A model generated the notes under the pieces. The model worked only from the letters and a program-made list of their open reading frames with translations. It did no database searches and was not told the origin of the DNA. The position numbers and the translations under genes are program-made. Below, piece after piece: positions 24,684 to 34,490 of a stretch of DNA of 64,000 nt (position 1 is its first letter; each line of letters begins with the position of its first letter). Source of the DNA: Nocardia elegans NBRC 108235 (GTDB taxonomy: Bacteria; Actinomycetota; Actinomycetes; Mycobacteriales; Mycobacteriaceae); assembly GCF_001612845.1 (NCBI RefSeq), contig NZ_BDBF01000002.1, forward strand, positions 248,001 through 312,000, read 5' to 3'.

Positions 24684-24988
24684 TGGCGAAGAAATCCAAG
24701 ATCGCGCGCAACGAGCAACGCCGCGACATCGTGGCCCGCTACGCCGAACGCCGCGCCGAGCTCAAGGAGCTGATCCGCGATCCGGCCACCGACGACGATC
24801 GCCGGGCCGCAGCGCAGCTCGCGCTGCAGCGGCTGCCGCGCGACGCCAGTCCGGTACGATTGCGCAATCGGGACGCCACCGATGGCCGCCCCCGCGGTCA
24901 TCTCCGCAAGTTCGGACTATCCCGGGTACGTGTGCGCGAGCTGGCCCACCGGGGGGAGCTGCCCGGTGTACACAAATCGAGTTGGTAG
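24683..24988 (+). CDS. rpsN: Ribosomal protein S14, zinc-free long form
   Basis: 101 aa: [14 protein letters not shown] start, [13 protein letters not shown] in the middle and [19 protein letters not shown] at the end. This is the 101-aa type without CxxC pairs, the form induced when zinc is scarce. Confidence 0.95.
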   Translation: MAKKSKIARNEQRRDIVARYAERRAELKELIRDPATDDDRRAAAQLALQRLPRDASPVRLRNRDATDGRPRGHLRKFGLSRVRVRELAHRGELPGVHKSSW

Positions 24989-25085
24989 ACCATCGCAGAT
25001 CTCGTCGGATGGAACCGGCAGGAGCGGTCGGGGCGCCCGCGCGACAGCGTAGGACCAGAGCTCACGCCGAGAAAGGATGGCCCAC

Positions 25086-25340
25086 ATGGCAGTCAAGCGA
25101 GCACCGTCGAAGCGGATCCGCGCCGAACAGGCCCGGCGGCCCAAGAAGAACCCGCTGATCGCGGCCGGCGTCGAAACCGTCGACTACAAGGATGTGAACC
25201 TGCTGCGCACATTCATCTCCGACCGCGGCAAGATCCGCAGCCGCCGCGTCACCGGCCTCACCCCGCAGCAGCAGCGGCAGGTGGCGGTCGCGGTGAAGAA
25301 CGCGCGCGAGATGGCACTGCTGCCGTTCACCAGCAGGTAG
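25086..25340 (+). CDS. rpsR: Ribosomal protein S18, zinc-free form
   Basis: 84 aa: [25 protein letters not shown] and [13 protein letters not shown] are the S18 core; no cysteines. It follows S14 after 97 bases that show no separate Zur box, so it is probably part of the same operon. GAAAGGA precedes the ATG. Confidence 0.95.
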   Translation: MAVKRAPSKRIRAEQARRPKKNPLIAAGVETVDYKDVNLLRTFISDRGKIRSRRVTGLTPQQQRQVAVAVKNAREMALLPFTSR

Positions 25341-25353
25341 CGAACGGACAAAC

Positions 25354-25387
25354 GAGCGCCCCCGATGCCGCGGCATCGGGGGCGCTC
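25354..25387. terminator. Bidirectional terminator between S18 and the LysM gene
   Basis: A perfect 34-base palindrome (17-base arms, GAGCGCCCCCGATGCCG and complement) between two convergent stops at 25340 and 25401. Confidence 0.82.
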
Positions 25388-25400
25388 GGCAGTTTCCCGG

Positions 25401-25961
25401 TCAGGGAATGGTCAGCAGCTGACCCTCGTTGATGACATCCGGATTCTCGATGCCGCTCGCCCCGGCGATCTCCAGGTAGCGGTTGCCGTCGCCGTAGAAC
25501 CGTTCCGCGATGGCCCACAGCGTGTCACCGGACTCCACGGTGTAGGTGCGGGGTTCCGGCGCCGCCGGCGGCGGAGGCACCTGCTCGGCAGCGGGAGCGG
25601 CGACCGGCTCCTCGACCACGATCGGGCTGTCGGTGTTGGTGCCCGACGCCCACAGCGAGGCGCCGTCCCGGCCGTACAGGACGAGGTTGCGGTCCGATTG
25701 CAGGACCAGGTGATCGGCGGCCTGCCCGTTGGTGTCGGTGGCCCAGACGGGCCCGCTGCCGGAGTACAGCACGAAGTTGCCGTCCTCCTGCAGGACGGCG
25801 CGCTCGACGCCCCGCTCATGGGTCATGGTCGCCCACACCACGGTGCCGTCGGGCTCGGAAAGCACCAAGTTGCCGTCATTTTGGAGAGTCAGCGTGTACG
25901 CGCCACCCTGAATGGCCTGACCCAGGCCGAGTTCCTCGCCTACCTGCAACGTGTCGCCCAC
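25401..25961 (-). CDS. Bulb-type lectin + LysM domain protein
   Basis: 186 aa. Residues 1-115 form a bulb-type (mannose-binding) lectin domain with the repeated pattern L-x-L-Q-x-D-G-N-L-V-L-Y seen three times: T-L-T-L-Q-N-D-G-N-L-V-L, A-V-L-Q-E-D-G-N-F-V-L-Y and L-V-L-Q-S-D-R-N-L-V-L-Y, each followed by a V-V-W-A-T/S-G-T-like end. After a Pro/Ala linker comes a LysM domain (Y-T-V-E-S-G-D-T-L-W-A-I-A-E-R-F-Y-G-D). There is no signal peptide. The start is GTG at 25961 (AAAGGA eight bases upstream); a longer frame from 26030 is not supported. Binding of glycans or peptidoglycan is inferred from the domains. Confidence 0.85.
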   Translation of the reverse strand: MGDTLQVGEELGLGQAIQGGAYTLTLQNDGNLVLSEPDGTVVWATMTHERGVERAVLQEDGNFVLYSGSGPVWATDTNGQAADHLVLQSDRNLVLYGRDGASLWASGTNTDSPIVVEEPVAAPAAEQVPPPPAAPEPRTYTVESGDTLWAIAERFYGDGNRYLEIAGASGIENPDVINEGQLLTIP

Positions 25962-26136
25962 GCGGTGGATCCTTTCGAGAAGAGGTCGTGTCGATCGGTG
26001 ATTCGATGGCGCAGAACCGCATTCGCTCATCGTTTGCGAACACTACTTGGCACGCCCCGGATTTCGCAGCAGTTACGCGCCGACGTTCGCAGAATGTTCA
26101 CTGGGACGTGGCTCACAGCCACCTCGCGCCCGCCGA

Positions 26137-26142
26137 TAGGGT
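26137..26142 (+). promoter_or_regulatory. -10 box of the lipoprotein gene, leaderless promoter
   Basis: TAGGGT followed by six bases and the ATG at 26149. Confidence 0.5.
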
Positions 26143-26148
26143 GACTCC

Positions 26149-26610
26149 ATGGACTCCATCCCCGGACGACGCCGCATCGCAGCGGCGGCATTCGCGCTCC
26201 TCGCACTACCGGCCCTCCTGGTCACCGCCTGCGGGAACTCCGACAACGGTGGGGCACAAGCGAATACGACGACAGCCGCGGTGAGCACCCCCACCGAGCA
26301 GAATCCGCCGCAACCCGGCCGGATGTTCACCGCCAACTCCACGATCACCAATCCGCACCCGCTGCCGTTCGACAGTTGGAGCCGCGTGGCACCGGACCGG
26401 ATCGCGGTGAATTTCCAGATCGGCTCACCGGAGTGTTACGGCGTGGACGCGACCACCACCGAAACCGACAGCACCGTCACCGTCGCCCTGAAGGCCGGCA
26501 CGCTGCCCGAGGCGGCCGGGCGCATGTGCACGATGATCGCCGTCTTCGGCACCCTGGAGATTCCGCTGAAGAAGCCGCTGGGCGACCGGAAAGTGTTGAG
26601 CGCGAACTGA
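26149..26610 (+). CDS. Lipoprotein, unknown function
   Basis: 153 aa. The signal ends with the lipobox L-L-V-T-A-C (Cys near residue 28), so the protein is lipid-anchored outside the membrane. A Thr/Pro/Asn-rich linker leads to a small domain with two cysteines (S-P-E-C-Y-G-V and G-R-M-C-T-M-I) that could pair. The start is supported by a leaderless -10 box. I do not recognise the domain beyond general actinobacterial lipoprotein similarity. Confidence 0.8.
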   Translation: MDSIPGRRRIAAAAFALLALPALLVTACGNSDNGGAQANTTTAAVSTPTEQNPPQPGRMFTANSTITNPHPLPFDSWSRVAPDRIAVNFQIGSPECYGVDATTTETDSTVTVALKAGTLPEAAGRMCTMIAVFGTLEIPLKKPLGDRKVLSAN

Positions 26611-26643
26611 TTCGCCCGGATCAGCGAACGGCCCCGTCGAACG

Positions 26644-26682
26644 ACGTCGCCGCCCGCCGGAGACTCCGGCGGGCGGCGACGT
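26644..26682. terminator. Bidirectional terminator between the lipoprotein gene and purH
   Basis: An 18-bp perfect stem (ACGTCGCCGCCCGCCGGA and complement) with a 3-base loop, between convergent stops at 26610 and 26696. Confidence 0.85.
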
Positions 26683-26695
26683 TCGTGTTCACCGA

Positions 26696-28285
26696 TCAGT
26701 GCGCGAAGTGGCGCGCCCCGGTGAGGTACATCGTGACTCCGGCCTCCCGGCAGGCATCGATGGTCAGCTGATCGCGCACCGAACCACCCGGCTGCACAAT
26801 GGCTTTCACGCCCGCGGCGATCAGCTGCTGCGGACCGTCGGGGAACGGGAAGTAGGCGTCGGAGGCCGCCACCGACCCCTTGGCGCGGTCACCGGCGCGC
26901 AGCACCGCCAGATGGACGGCGTCGACCCGGTTGACCTGCCCCATGCCGACCCCGACCGAGGCGCCGTCGTGGGCCAGCAGAATCGCATTCGATTTCACGG
27001 CCCGGCATGCGCGCCAGGCGAATTCGAGGTCGGCGAGAGTTTCGGCATCGGCCGCTTCGCCGGTGGCGAGCGTCCAGTTGGCGGGGTCGTCACCGTCCGC
27101 GTCGACGATATCGGTCTGCTGCAGCAGCGCGCCGCCGCTGATCGGCCGCAGTTCGACGCCACCGCGCCGGGGTTCGTCGGCGATCAGGATGCGCACGTTC
27201 TTCTTGCGCTGCAGCACCTCCACCGCGCCGTCGGCGTAGCCCGGAGCCACGATGACCTCGGTGAAGATCTCGGCCACCTGTTCGGCCATCTCGACGGTGA
27301 CCTGGCGGTTGGCCGCGATCACGCCGCCGAACGCACTCACCGGATCGCAGGCGTGCGCCTTGCGGTGCGCCTCGGCGATATCGGCACCGACCGCGATGCC
27401 GCACGGATTGGCGTGCTTCACGATGGCCACCGCGGGTTCGGCGTGGTCCCAGGCGGCCCGCCAGGCGGCATCGGCATCGGTGTAGTTGTTGTACGACATC
27501 TCCTTGCCGTGCACCTGCTTCGCCTGCGCCAGCCCGGCCGGGCCGGAGTCGTTGCGATACAGCGCCGCCGCCTGATGCGGATTCTCGCCGTAGCGCAGCA
27601 CCGCGTCGCGGGTCCACACACCACCCATCCAGGACGGGAACCGGCTGTCCGCGTCGGAGTCCGCGGAATCGCCGGCGGTCAGCACGTTGGTCATCCAGCT
27701 CGCGACCGCGACGTCGTAACTCGCGGTGTGCTGGAAAGCCTTGGCCGCCAGCGTGGTTCGCTCGGCAAGGGTGAAGCCGCCACCGCGCACCGCCGTCAGC
27801 ACGTCGTCGTAGTCACCGGTGTCGACCACGACCGCGACCGAGGGGTGGTTCTTCGCGGCCGCGCGCACCATCGACGGGCCGCCGATATCGATCTGCTCGA
27901 CGCATTCGTCGGGTGTGGCGCCACTGGCGACGGTCCGGGTGAACGGATACAGGTTCACCACCACCAGCTGGAATGCCTCGACGTCCAGCTCCACCAGCTG
28001 ATCGAGGTGTTCCTGCTTGCGGGTGTCGGCGAGGATGCCGGCGTGCACGCGGGGATGCAGCGTCTTCACCCGGCCGTCGAGGGTTTCGGGGAAACCGGTG
28101 AGGTCTTCGACCTTGGTCACCGGAATTCCGGCGTCGGCGATGCGGGCGGCGGTCGAACCGGTCGACACCAGCTCGACACCGGCCTCGTTCAGTCCGGTGG
28201 CCAGCTCGATGAGCCCGGTTTTGTCATAGACGCTCACCAACGCCCTGCGGATCGCCCTGCGTGCACTAACCGGGGCCTCACTCAT
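26696..28285 (-). CDS. purH: AICAR transformylase / IMP cyclohydrolase
   Basis: 529 aa, full length. It does the last two steps of IMP synthesis. The N-terminal cyclohydrolase has [28 protein letters not shown] and N-L-Y-P-F; the transformylase part has [22 protein letters not shown] (with the catalytic K-H) and a final G-G-S-V-R-D-Q. It overlaps the end of purN by eight bases, so the two are coupled. Confidence 0.97.
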   Translation of the reverse strand: MSEAPVSARRAIRRALVSVYDKTGLIELATGLNEAGVELVSTGSTAARIADAGIPVTKVEDLTGFPETLDGRVKTLHPRVHAGILADTRKQEHLDQLVELDVEAFQLVVVNLYPFTRTVASGATPDECVEQIDIGGPSMVRAAAKNHPSVAVVVDTGDYDDVLTAVRGGGFTLAERTTLAAKAFQHTASYDVAVASWMTNVLTAGDSADSDADSRFPSWMGGVWTRDAVLRYGENPHQAAALYRNDSGPAGLAQAKQVHGKEMSYNNYTDADAAWRAAWDHAEPAVAIVKHANPCGIAVGADIAEAHRKAHACDPVSAFGGVIAANRQVTVEMAEQVAEIFTEVIVAPGYADGAVEVLQRKKNVRILIADEPRRGGVELRPISGGALLQQTDIVDADGDDPANWTLATGEAADAETLADLEFAWRACRAVKSNAILLAHDGASVGVGMGQVNRVDAVHLAVLRAGDRAKGSVAASDAYFPFPDGPQQLIAAGVKAIVQPGGSVRDQLTIDACREAGVTMYLTGARHFAH

Positions 28286-28922
28286 CTGGAATTACTGCCT
28301 TTCGTCCGTCGCAGACAATGCCTCGCGTGGCGACGGCGGCGACGGTCTCCGCCAGCAGCCGACGCTCCACAACTTTGATGCGCTCGTGCAGACTCGCCTC
28401 GTCGTCGCCGGGCAGCACCGCGACCGGCTCCTGAGCGAGGATCGGTCCGGTGTCGACGCCCGCGTCGACCAGATGCACGGTCGAACCCGTCACCCGCACT
28501 CCGTATGCCAACGCGTCGCGCACCCCGTGCGCGCCCGGGAAGGCCGGCAGCAGCGCGGGATGGGTGTTGATGATCCGGCCCTCGAATCGCTCGAGGAATT
28601 TCGGACCGAACAGGCGCATGAATCCCGCCGACACCACCAGGTCGGGGGCGTAGGCGGCGACCGCGTCGGTGAGCGCGATATCCCAGGCGGACCGATCGGG
28701 ATGGTCGGCGGGGGCGACGCGGAAATCCGGGATGCCGGCCCGCACCGCATGGTCGGTCGCCGCGCAGATCCGGTCCACGCCCACGGCGGCGATGCGCGCC
28801 GGATAGTCCGGGCGCTCGGTGGCCGCGATCAGCGATTGCAGCAGCGATCCCGTGCCCGAGGCGAGTACGACGAGGGTCGCAGGCGCGGTCGGAGGGACCA
28901 GCTGGGCGGGCGGGGTGGTCAG
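28278..28922 (-). CDS. purN: Phosphoribosylglycinamide formyltransferase
   Basis: 214 aa if started at a CTG at 28922. It transfers formyl from 10-formyl-THF to GAR in purine synthesis. [14 protein letters not shown] is the phosphate-binding start of the fold, [10 protein letters not shown] and [15 protein letters not shown] hold the catalytic N/H/D region, and D-T-G-P-I-L-A-Q its end. The first ATG/GTG in frame (GTG, 28784) lies inside the fold and would delete the first strand and G-T-G-S loop. AGGGAG sits seven bases before the CTG, giving [10 protein letters not shown] as the start. The gene is followed by purH with an 8-base overlap. Confidence 0.88.
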   Translation of the reverse strand: MTTPPAQLVPPTAPATLVVLASGTGSLLQSLIAATERPDYPARIAAVGVDRICAATDHAVRAGIPDFRVAPADHPDRSAWDIALTDAVAAYAPDLVVSAGFMRLFGPKFLERFEGRIINTHPALLPAFPGAHGVRDALAYGVRVTGSTVHLVDAGVDTGPILAQEPVAVLPGDDEASLHERIKVVERRLLAETVAAVATRGIVCDGRKAVIPDE

Positions 28923-28987
28923 CGCTCTACTCCCTGTGCGTCGGGGCTGCCGGAGGGCGGCGAACCCGAGGTCCGCCGGGTTAGAGC

Positions 28988-30751
28988 CTAACGACCGCCC
29001 CTGCCGGGACTCTCCGGCAGGTCACCCTCTACCACTTCGGCGTCGACGATGTCGGAGTTTCCGGCGTCGAATTCGTCGTCCGGATCGGCGTGCGCGGGCG
29101 CGAGGTCGTCGTCGAGCAGTTCGCCGTCGACCTCCACCACCTCGACAGAGCCGGTGCGGCGGTAAGCCGGTCGTGGATAGTCGTCCTCGACGGCGGCATT
29201 GTCGACATCGTCCTCGAATTCGTATTCGACATAGCGCGGGTCGTCGTACAGCTGGTCGATGTAGCCCGGTTCGGCGCGGTCGTCGTAGTCGTCGTCGCGG
29301 TCGAAATCCGGGTCGTAGCCGTGATCCCGGTGCTCGTGGTCGTACCCGTCCCTGTCGTACCCATCCCTGTCGTACTCGTCCCGGTCGTTCTCGTCACTGT
29401 CGTACTCGTCGCGCGAGTAGTCGGTGGGCAGGTACCGGCCGCGGTGGCCGGAACGCCCGCCGAACCCCGGCTCGACCACCGCGGGCGGAATTCCGAGAAA
29501 CCTTCTCCCACACAGCAATCCGAGATATCCGGCCACGGTCAGCCAGGCGAAGGTCAATCCCGCGGTGACCAGCACGCCGGGGCCGATCTCCCCGAACGAC
29601 CCGACCGCGCCGCCCGCCGGCAGTCCCAGCAGCACCATGGCGAGCGCCGCGAGCGCCGCCGAGAACACCGTCGCCCACGGACTGCGCATCTCGTCGGCGG
29701 AGTCGCGCGCGCAGTCCAGCCCGCCACGCACCCCGACCGCCGCCGGAACCAGCAGCAACACCGGCCACCAGCCGGCCGCGGGCCCGCTCGGCACCGCCGC
29801 GAGTACCGGCAGCGCGGGCACCGGCGCCCCGGCGACCGAGAAGACGCTCAGCGCCCCGGCGCCGATGTGCACGTCCGCACCGATCAGCACGCTGGTCGCC
29901 GCGATCACGACGTTCGGCAGATAGGCCAGCGACAGCACGGTCAAACCGACGACACCCGCGAAATTCCCTGCGGCCGCATAGGTATCACCGATCACCGACC
30001 AGTGCAGCACGAACGACACCAGCGTGAGGATCGCCCCGCCGAGCAGCAGCCGCCACAGCGCCCGCGCCGCCGCCCGCGCCCCGGCGAAAACCCAGTCCGG
30101 CAGATAAGAGGCGATCCGGTCGCGCAGCGCGTTGGGCCGGGTCGCGATCCCGGTGGCCGCCGCGAGCAGATGTAAACCCCCCACACAGCAGAAGGCGGTG
30201 AGCGTATCGGGCGACTGCAGGGGCACGGCCGTGGCGGCGTCCTCGGCCACGGCCAGGCAGACGGCGGTGACCAGCAGCGGGCCCGCGAGCGCGGCGCCGA
30301 CGATCCAGCCCAGATCGGCCCGCGAGGAGCGCGGCGAGACGGCATGCGCGCAGTCGCGCATGGTCAGCCACAACACCACCGCGGTCGGCAGCAGCGGCAG
30401 CAGGCCGAGCGAGGTCTTGCCGACCACGACCGGCACCTGGTGCACGGCCAGCCATCCGGCCGCGATCGCGCCGGACGCGCCGGTCATACCGCTGCCCGCA
30501 GCCATCAGCGTGACCAGCACGATCGCCACGATGGCGACCACGGTGAAACTCGACGCGCGAGCCGCGATGATGAGCAGCACCTTGGCCCGCTCGGGACTCA
30601 GTGAGAGGAATACCGGATCCTCGGGTCCGTCCGCGCCCGGGCCGCGACCGCTCCGCTGCTGCGGCGCAACGCCATGCGAGTGAGCCTGCGCCGGTCTCGC
30701 GCCGGCCCGCTGTTCGCGAAGGTCGGCCCATCGGACCAGTGCGGACTTCAT
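28988..30751 (-). CDS. perM: PerM-like integral membrane protein (DUF6350)
   Basis: 587 aa. A charged N-terminal segment is followed by about ten hydrophobic helices (from S-F-T-V-V-A-I-V-A-I-V-L-V to about residue 420) with a conserved-looking V-V-L-W-L-T-M-R-D loop, and by an acidic C-terminal tail rich in Asp/Tyr (repeats such as D-R-D-G-Y-D, D-E-Y-D). It sits directly upstream of purN, as does Rv0955 (PerM) in M. tuberculosis, where it is tied to divisome stability and persistence. The gene ends 65 bases before the purN start and is probably transcribed with purNH. Confidence 0.82.
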   Translation of the reverse strand: MKSALVRWADLREQRAGARPAQAHSHGVAPQQRSGRGPGADGPEDPVFLSLSPERAKVLLIIAARASSFTVVAIVAIVLVTLMAAGSGMTGASGAIAAGWLAVHQVPVVVGKTSLGLLPLLPTAVVLWLTMRDCAHAVSPRSSRADLGWIVGAALAGPLLVTAVCLAVAEDAATAVPLQSPDTLTAFCCVGGLHLLAAATGIATRPNALRDRIASYLPDWVFAGARAAARALWRLLLGGAILTLVSFVLHWSVIGDTYAAAGNFAGVVGLTVLSLAYLPNVVIAATSVLIGADVHIGAGALSVFSVAGAPVPALPVLAAVPSGPAAGWWPVLLLVPAAVGVRGGLDCARDSADEMRSPWATVFSAALAALAMVLLGLPAGGAVGSFGEIGPGVLVTAGLTFAWLTVAGYLGLLCGRRFLGIPPAVVEPGFGGRSGHRGRYLPTDYSRDEYDSDENDRDEYDRDGYDRDGYDHEHRDHGYDPDFDRDDDYDDRAEPGYIDQLYDDPRYVEYEFEDDVDNAAVEDDYPRPAYRRTGSVEVVEVDGELLDDDLAPAHADPDDEFDAGNSDIVDAEVVEGDLPESPGRGGR

Positions 30752-30843
30752 AGAACTACCTCGCGGGATCCTGGTTGACTCGTCCGGTTGACTCGCCGAA
30801 GCACGACACGACCACCGACATGTCAGGGTGTCAGCTGGAAACG

Positions 30844-30889
30844 GATCGGCGAGTCAGGCGCGCCGTGAAGAGCGCCTGACTCGCCGATC
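30844..30889 (-). terminator. Terminator after the DUF5336-type gene
   Basis: An 18-bp perfect stem (GATCGGCGAGTCAGGCGC and complement) with a 10-base loop, starting 18 bases beyond the minus-strand stop at 30907. Confidence 0.82.
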
Positions 30890-30906
30890 GTCGCGTCGGA
30901 GCGGAT

Positions 30907-32031
30907 CTACTTCTGGTCGTCCTCGGGACGGAAGGCCTTGGTGGCGTCGGCGGCCGGGTTGCCGGTCTGCTCGCCACCGAACGGCTGGGCGCCGGGCTGA
31001 CCGGTCTGCCCCGCCTGGCCCTGCTGGCCCTGCTGACCGAAGTTCAGCGAACCGTACTGCTGGCCGGGCTGGCCGGGCTGCTGGCCCGCGGCGCCGAAGT
31101 GCTGGGTCGCGGCCTCGTCACCACCGGTCTGCGGGCGCTGACCGTAGGGCGACTGGGCACCCTGCTGGCCGTAACCCTGCTGCCCCGGCTGACCGTAGGG
31201 CTGCTGGCCGGGCTGGCCGTACGGCGAGGGCTGCTGGCCGTACTGCCCCTGGGCGTACTGCTGGCCGTACTGCCCGTAGCCGGCCTGCTGCTGACCTGCC
31301 TGCTGCTGGGCCTGACTCTGCGCCTGGCCGTACTGCTGGCCGTACTGGCCGTAAGCGGCCTGCTGGCCGGCCTGGGCCTGACCGTAGGACTGCTGCTGGG
31401 CCGGCTGGCTCTGGCCGTAGGAGGACTGCTGGCCGTAGGCACTCGATCCGCCGGCGCCGGGAGCGGCGGTCGCGGGCTTGGCCTCGGGCGCGGAGAGGAT
31501 TCCGGTCTCGAACAGCAGCGCGACCACGGCGGCGGCGAGCTGCACGAGCGCCAGAAAGACCAGGACCCATGCGGTGCCCGCGGTCTTGTACAGCGTCGGC
31601 GTCACGAACGCCTGGAACAGGACGCCGAGGAAGCCGGCCGCCGAAGCCGCCGCGACCACCCCGTTCTTGGCTTCCTGCTTGGGCAGCAGGGCGATACCGG
31701 CCACGAGACCCGCGAACAGCAGCAACAACAGCGGGGCCGTGCCGCCCTCCTGGAACAGGCTCATGCCCTTGTCGGGCTCCTTGGAGCTGTTCATCGCGCC
31801 CTCGTCGAAGGTCGAGAAATCGAGGAAGCCCAGGAAGAAGTTGATTACGCCCAGCGCGGCGATTCCGACGGTCAGGTAGAACGTCAGACCCTTGCCGCTC
31901 AACGCCGAAAGCCCCGAGCCGCCGCCGGTACTACCTGTCGGCTGCTGGCCGAAGCTCGGGGCGGACGAGGGTGTGGGCCCGGGCGTCTGATTGGGCGCGT
32001 TGTACCCGGATCCCCCGGTCGGGTAGGACAT
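30907..32031 (-). CDS. DUF5336-type membrane protein with Gln/Gly/Tyr-rich tail (34 kDa antigen family)
   Basis: 374 aa. About 45 flexible residues, then four hydrophobic helices between residues 50 and 190 (L-T-F-Y-L-T-V-G-I-A-A-L-G-V-I-N-F-F and following), with F-L-D-F-S-T and K-Q-E-A-K-N in the loops. The last 170 residues are low complexity, made of G-Q-Q-Y-G-Q, Q-Q-S-Y-G and Y-G-Q-P-G-Q units, a prion-like composition. ATG 32031 has GGAG upstream. The counterpart Rv0954 in M. tuberculosis lies beside perM and is reported to act with the division machinery; the family role is still loosely defined. Confidence 0.83.
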   Translation of the reverse strand: MSYPTGGSGYNAPNQTPGPTPSSAPSFGQQPTGSTGGGSGLSALSGKGLTFYLTVGIAALGVINFFLGFLDFSTFDEGAMNSSKEPDKGMSLFQEGGTAPLLLLLFAGLVAGIALLPKQEAKNGVVAAASAAGFLGVLFQAFVTPTLYKTAGTAWVLVFLALVQLAAAVVALLFETGILSAPEAKPATAAPGAGGSSAYGQQSSYGQSQPAQQQSYGQAQAGQQAAYGQYGQQYGQAQSQAQQQAGQQQAGYGQYGQQYAQGQYGQQPSPYGQPGQQPYGQPGQQGYGQQGAQSPYGQRPQTGGDEAATQHFGAAGQQPGQPGQQYGSLNFGQQGQQGQAGQTGQPGAQPFGGEQTGNPAADATKAFRPEDDQK

Positions 32032-32352
32032 GTGGTCGTCTCCTATCGAGTCCTTCATCGGCTTTCAGGCTGAATGCCCTTGACGCTACTGCACTCGAGC
32101 GCGCCGGTCACGGCCACGACGCCACTGGCGGCAAGCTCGGGAATTCACTATGAACCGCATACCCGTCTCGATCGTGTTGTCACCGAAGACGATCGGAGGT
32201 ATCGGATGGACGTTTCGGAAATGTTCTGCACGGTGGTGCGGACGCTGGGCCTGTGCCACCTGCTCCCGGCACCCTGAACGACGGTTGTTCCCTGCCCACG
32301 ACAACCGCTGCCACCTGCCCGGCAGCACGTCGTTCACCTGCCGAGATGAAAG
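32032..32352. other. Intergenic region with one small candidate ORF
   Basis: About 320 bases carrying the promoter of the DUF5336-type gene. Apart from the 23-codon frame at 32206 and the sucD terminator at its right edge, nothing is recognised. Confidence 0.5.
32206..32277 (+). CDS. Candidate small protein or leader peptide (23 aa)
   Basis: MDVSEMFCTVVRTLGLCHLLPAP is preceded by GGAGGT with five bases to the ATG, one of the best ribosome sites in the window. It has two cysteines and a hydrophobic second half. There is no gene downstream on this strand for 2.8 kb, so it is not an obvious attenuator. It may be a stand-alone small protein or chance. Confidence 0.3.
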   Translation: MDVSEMFCTVVRTLGLCHLLPAP

Positions 32353-32382
32353 AAGGCCGCCTTGTCGCAACAAGGCGGCCTT
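32353..32382 (-). terminator. Terminator of sucCD
   Basis: A 13-bp perfect stem (AAGGCCGCCTTGT and complement) with loop CGCA, 14 bases beyond the sucD stop. On the minus strand it is followed by TTTC. Confidence 0.85.
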
Positions 32383-32396
32383 CGCAGTACCTGCGA

Positions 32397-33311
32397 TCAA
32401 GCGGTGATCGAGGCCTTCTCCAGGATCTCGCGCGCCAGGGCGGCGGTCTCGGACGGGGTCTTGCCGACCTTCACGCCCGCGGCCTCGAGGGCCTCCTTCT
32501 TCGCGGCCGCGGTACCCGAGGAACCGGACACGATGGCGCCGGCGTGGCCCATGGTCTTGCCCTCCGGCGCGGTGAAGCCCGCGACGTAGCCGACGACCGG
32601 CTTGGTCACGTTCTCCTTGATGTAGGCCGCGGCCCGCTCCTCCGCGTCGCCGCCGATCTCGCCGATCATGACGATGAGCTTGGTCTCCGGGTCCTTCTCG
32701 AACGCCTCGATGGCGTCGATGTGGGTGGTGCCGATGACCGGGTCGCCGCCGATGCCGATGGAGGTCGAGAAGCCGAAGTCACGCAGCTCGTACATCATCT
32801 GGTAGGTCAGGGTGCCCGACTTCGACACCAGGCCGATCGGACCCTTGCCGGTGATGTTGGCCGGGGTGATGCCCACCAGCGACTCGCCCGGGGTGATGAT
32901 GCCGGGGCAGTTGGGGCCGATGATCCGGGTCTTGTTGCCCTTCTCCCCGTTGTAGGCCCACGCGTAGGCGGTGTCCTGCACCGGGATGCCCTCGGTGATG
33001 ACCACGAGCAGCGGGATCTCCGCGTCGATGGCCTCGATGATGGCGTCCTTGGCGAACTTCGGCGGCACGAAGGCGATCGACACGTCGGCGCCGGTCTCCT
33101 TGATGGCCTCGGCGACGGTGCCGAACACCGGCAGCTCGACGGCCGAGCCGTCCTTGGCGGTGTGCGACACGGTGGTGCCGGCCTTGCGGGCGTTGACGCC
33201 GCCGACGACCTGGGTGCCCGCCTTCAGCATCAGGGCGGTGTGCTTGGTGCCCTCACCGCCGGTGATGCCCTGGACGATGACCTTGGAGTCCTTGTTCAGG
33301 AAGATAGACAT
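32397..33311 (-). CDS. sucD: Succinyl-CoA ligase alpha subunit
   Basis: 304 aa. [17 protein letters not shown] is the CoA-binding start; [10 protein letters not shown] and [12 protein letters not shown] hold the active-site histidine (phosphorylated during the reaction). With SucC it interconverts succinyl-CoA and succinate with formation of ATP or GTP in the TCA cycle. It follows sucC after 12 bases. Confidence 0.97.
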   Translation of the reverse strand: MSIFLNKDSKVIVQGITGGEGTKHTALMLKAGTQVVGGVNARKAGTTVSHTAKDGSAVELPVFGTVAEAIKETGADVSIAFVPPKFAKDAIIEAIDAEIPLLVVITEGIPVQDTAYAWAYNGEKGNKTRIIGPNCPGIITPGESLVGITPANITGKGPIGLVSKSGTLTYQMMYELRDFGFSTSIGIGGDPVIGTTHIDAIEAFEKDPETKLIVMIGEIGGDAEERAAAYIKENVTKPVVGYVAGFTAPEGKTMGHAGAIVSGSSGTAAAKKEALEAAGVKVGKTPSETAALAREILEKASITA

Positions 33312-33323
33312 GTTCTCTTGTCC

Positions 33324-34490
33324 TTACTTGGCCGCAGCCAGTTCGGCGGCCTTGTCGGCGCCTTCGTCCATGGTCTGGGCGAGGGTGACCAGCGGGTGGT
33401 TGGCATCGACGAGGATCTTGCGACCCTCCTCGACCTTGTTGCCGTCGAGGCGGACGACCAGCGGCTTGTTCGCCTCCGACCCCAGGATCTCCAGGGCCTT
33501 GACGATGCCGTTGGCCACCGCGTCACACGCGGTGATGCCGCCGAACACGTTCACGAACACGCTCTTGACCTGCGCGTCGTTGAGGATCACGTCGAGACCG
33601 TTGGCCATCACCTCGGCCGAGGCGCCACCACCGATGTCGAGGAAGTTGGCCGGCTTCACGCCGTTGTGCTTCTCACCGGCGTAGGCGACGACGTCCAGGG
33701 TCGACATGACCAGGCCGGCGCCGTTGCCGATGATGCCGACCTCACCGTCGAGCTTGACGTAGTTGAGGTCGTTCTCCTTGGCCTTGAGCTCCAGCGGATC
33801 GGTGGCGTCACGATCGGCGAACTCGGCGTGGTCGGGGTGGCGGAAGTCGGCGTTCTCGTCCAGGGTGACCTTGCCGTCCAGCGCCAGGATCTCGTTCTCC
33901 GGCGTGCGGACCAGCGGGTTCACCTCGACCAGGGTCGCGTCTTCGGCGACGAAGACCTCCCACAGCTTTTGAATGGTCACCGCAGCGGCGTCCAGCACGT
34001 CGGCGGGCAGGTGGCCCTGCTCGGCGATGGAGCGCGCGAAGGCCAGGTCCACACCCTTGACGGCGTCGACCGGCACCTTGGCCAGGCGGTCGGGCTTGGT
34101 GGCGGCGACCTCTTCGATCTCCATACCGCCCTCGACCGAGCACATGGCCAGGTAGGTGCGGTTGGCGCGATCGAGCAGGAAGGAGATGTAGTACTCCTCC
34201 GCGATGTCCTTGGCCTCGGCGACCAGGATCTTCTTGGTGACGTGGCCCTTGATGTCCAGGCCCAGGATGTTGGAGGCGTGGGTGAAGGCGTCGTCCGGGG
34301 TGGCGGCGTACTTCACACCACCGGCCTTACCGCGGCCACCGACCTTGACCTGCGACTTGATCATCACAGGCTTGCCGATTTCGGTCGCGATGGCACGGGC
34401 GTCCTCGGCCGAGTCCGTGACGCGGCCCTCCGACGAAGGCACTCCGTGCTTCACGAAGAGTTCCTTCGCCTGATATTCGAAGAGATCCAT
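33324..34490 (-). CDS. sucC: Succinyl-CoA ligase beta subunit
   Basis: 388 aa: [12 protein letters not shown] is the classic start, followed by an ATP-grasp domain ([20 protein letters not shown]) and the C-terminal ligase domain ([11 protein letters not shown]). ATG 34490 is used rather than one 11 codons earlier, because the family begins at MDLFEYQ. First gene of the sucCD operon. Confidence 0.97.
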   Translation of the reverse strand: MDLFEYQAKELFVKHGVPSSEGRVTDSAEDARAIATEIGKPVMIKSQVKVGGRGKAGGVKYAATPDDAFTHASNILGLDIKGHVTKKILVAEAKDIAEEYYISFLLDRANRTYLAMCSVEGGMEIEEVAATKPDRLAKVPVDAVKGVDLAFARSIAEQGHLPADVLDAAAVTIQKLWEVFVAEDATLVEVNPLVRTPENEILALDGKVTLDENADFRHPDHAEFADRDATDPLELKAKENDLNYVKLDGEVGIIGNGAGLVMSTLDVVAYAGEKHNGVKPANFLDIGGGASAEVMANGLDVILNDAQVKSVFVNVFGGITACDAVANGIVKALEILGSEANKPLVVRLDGNKVEEGRKILVDANHPLVTLAQTMDEGADKAAELAAAK

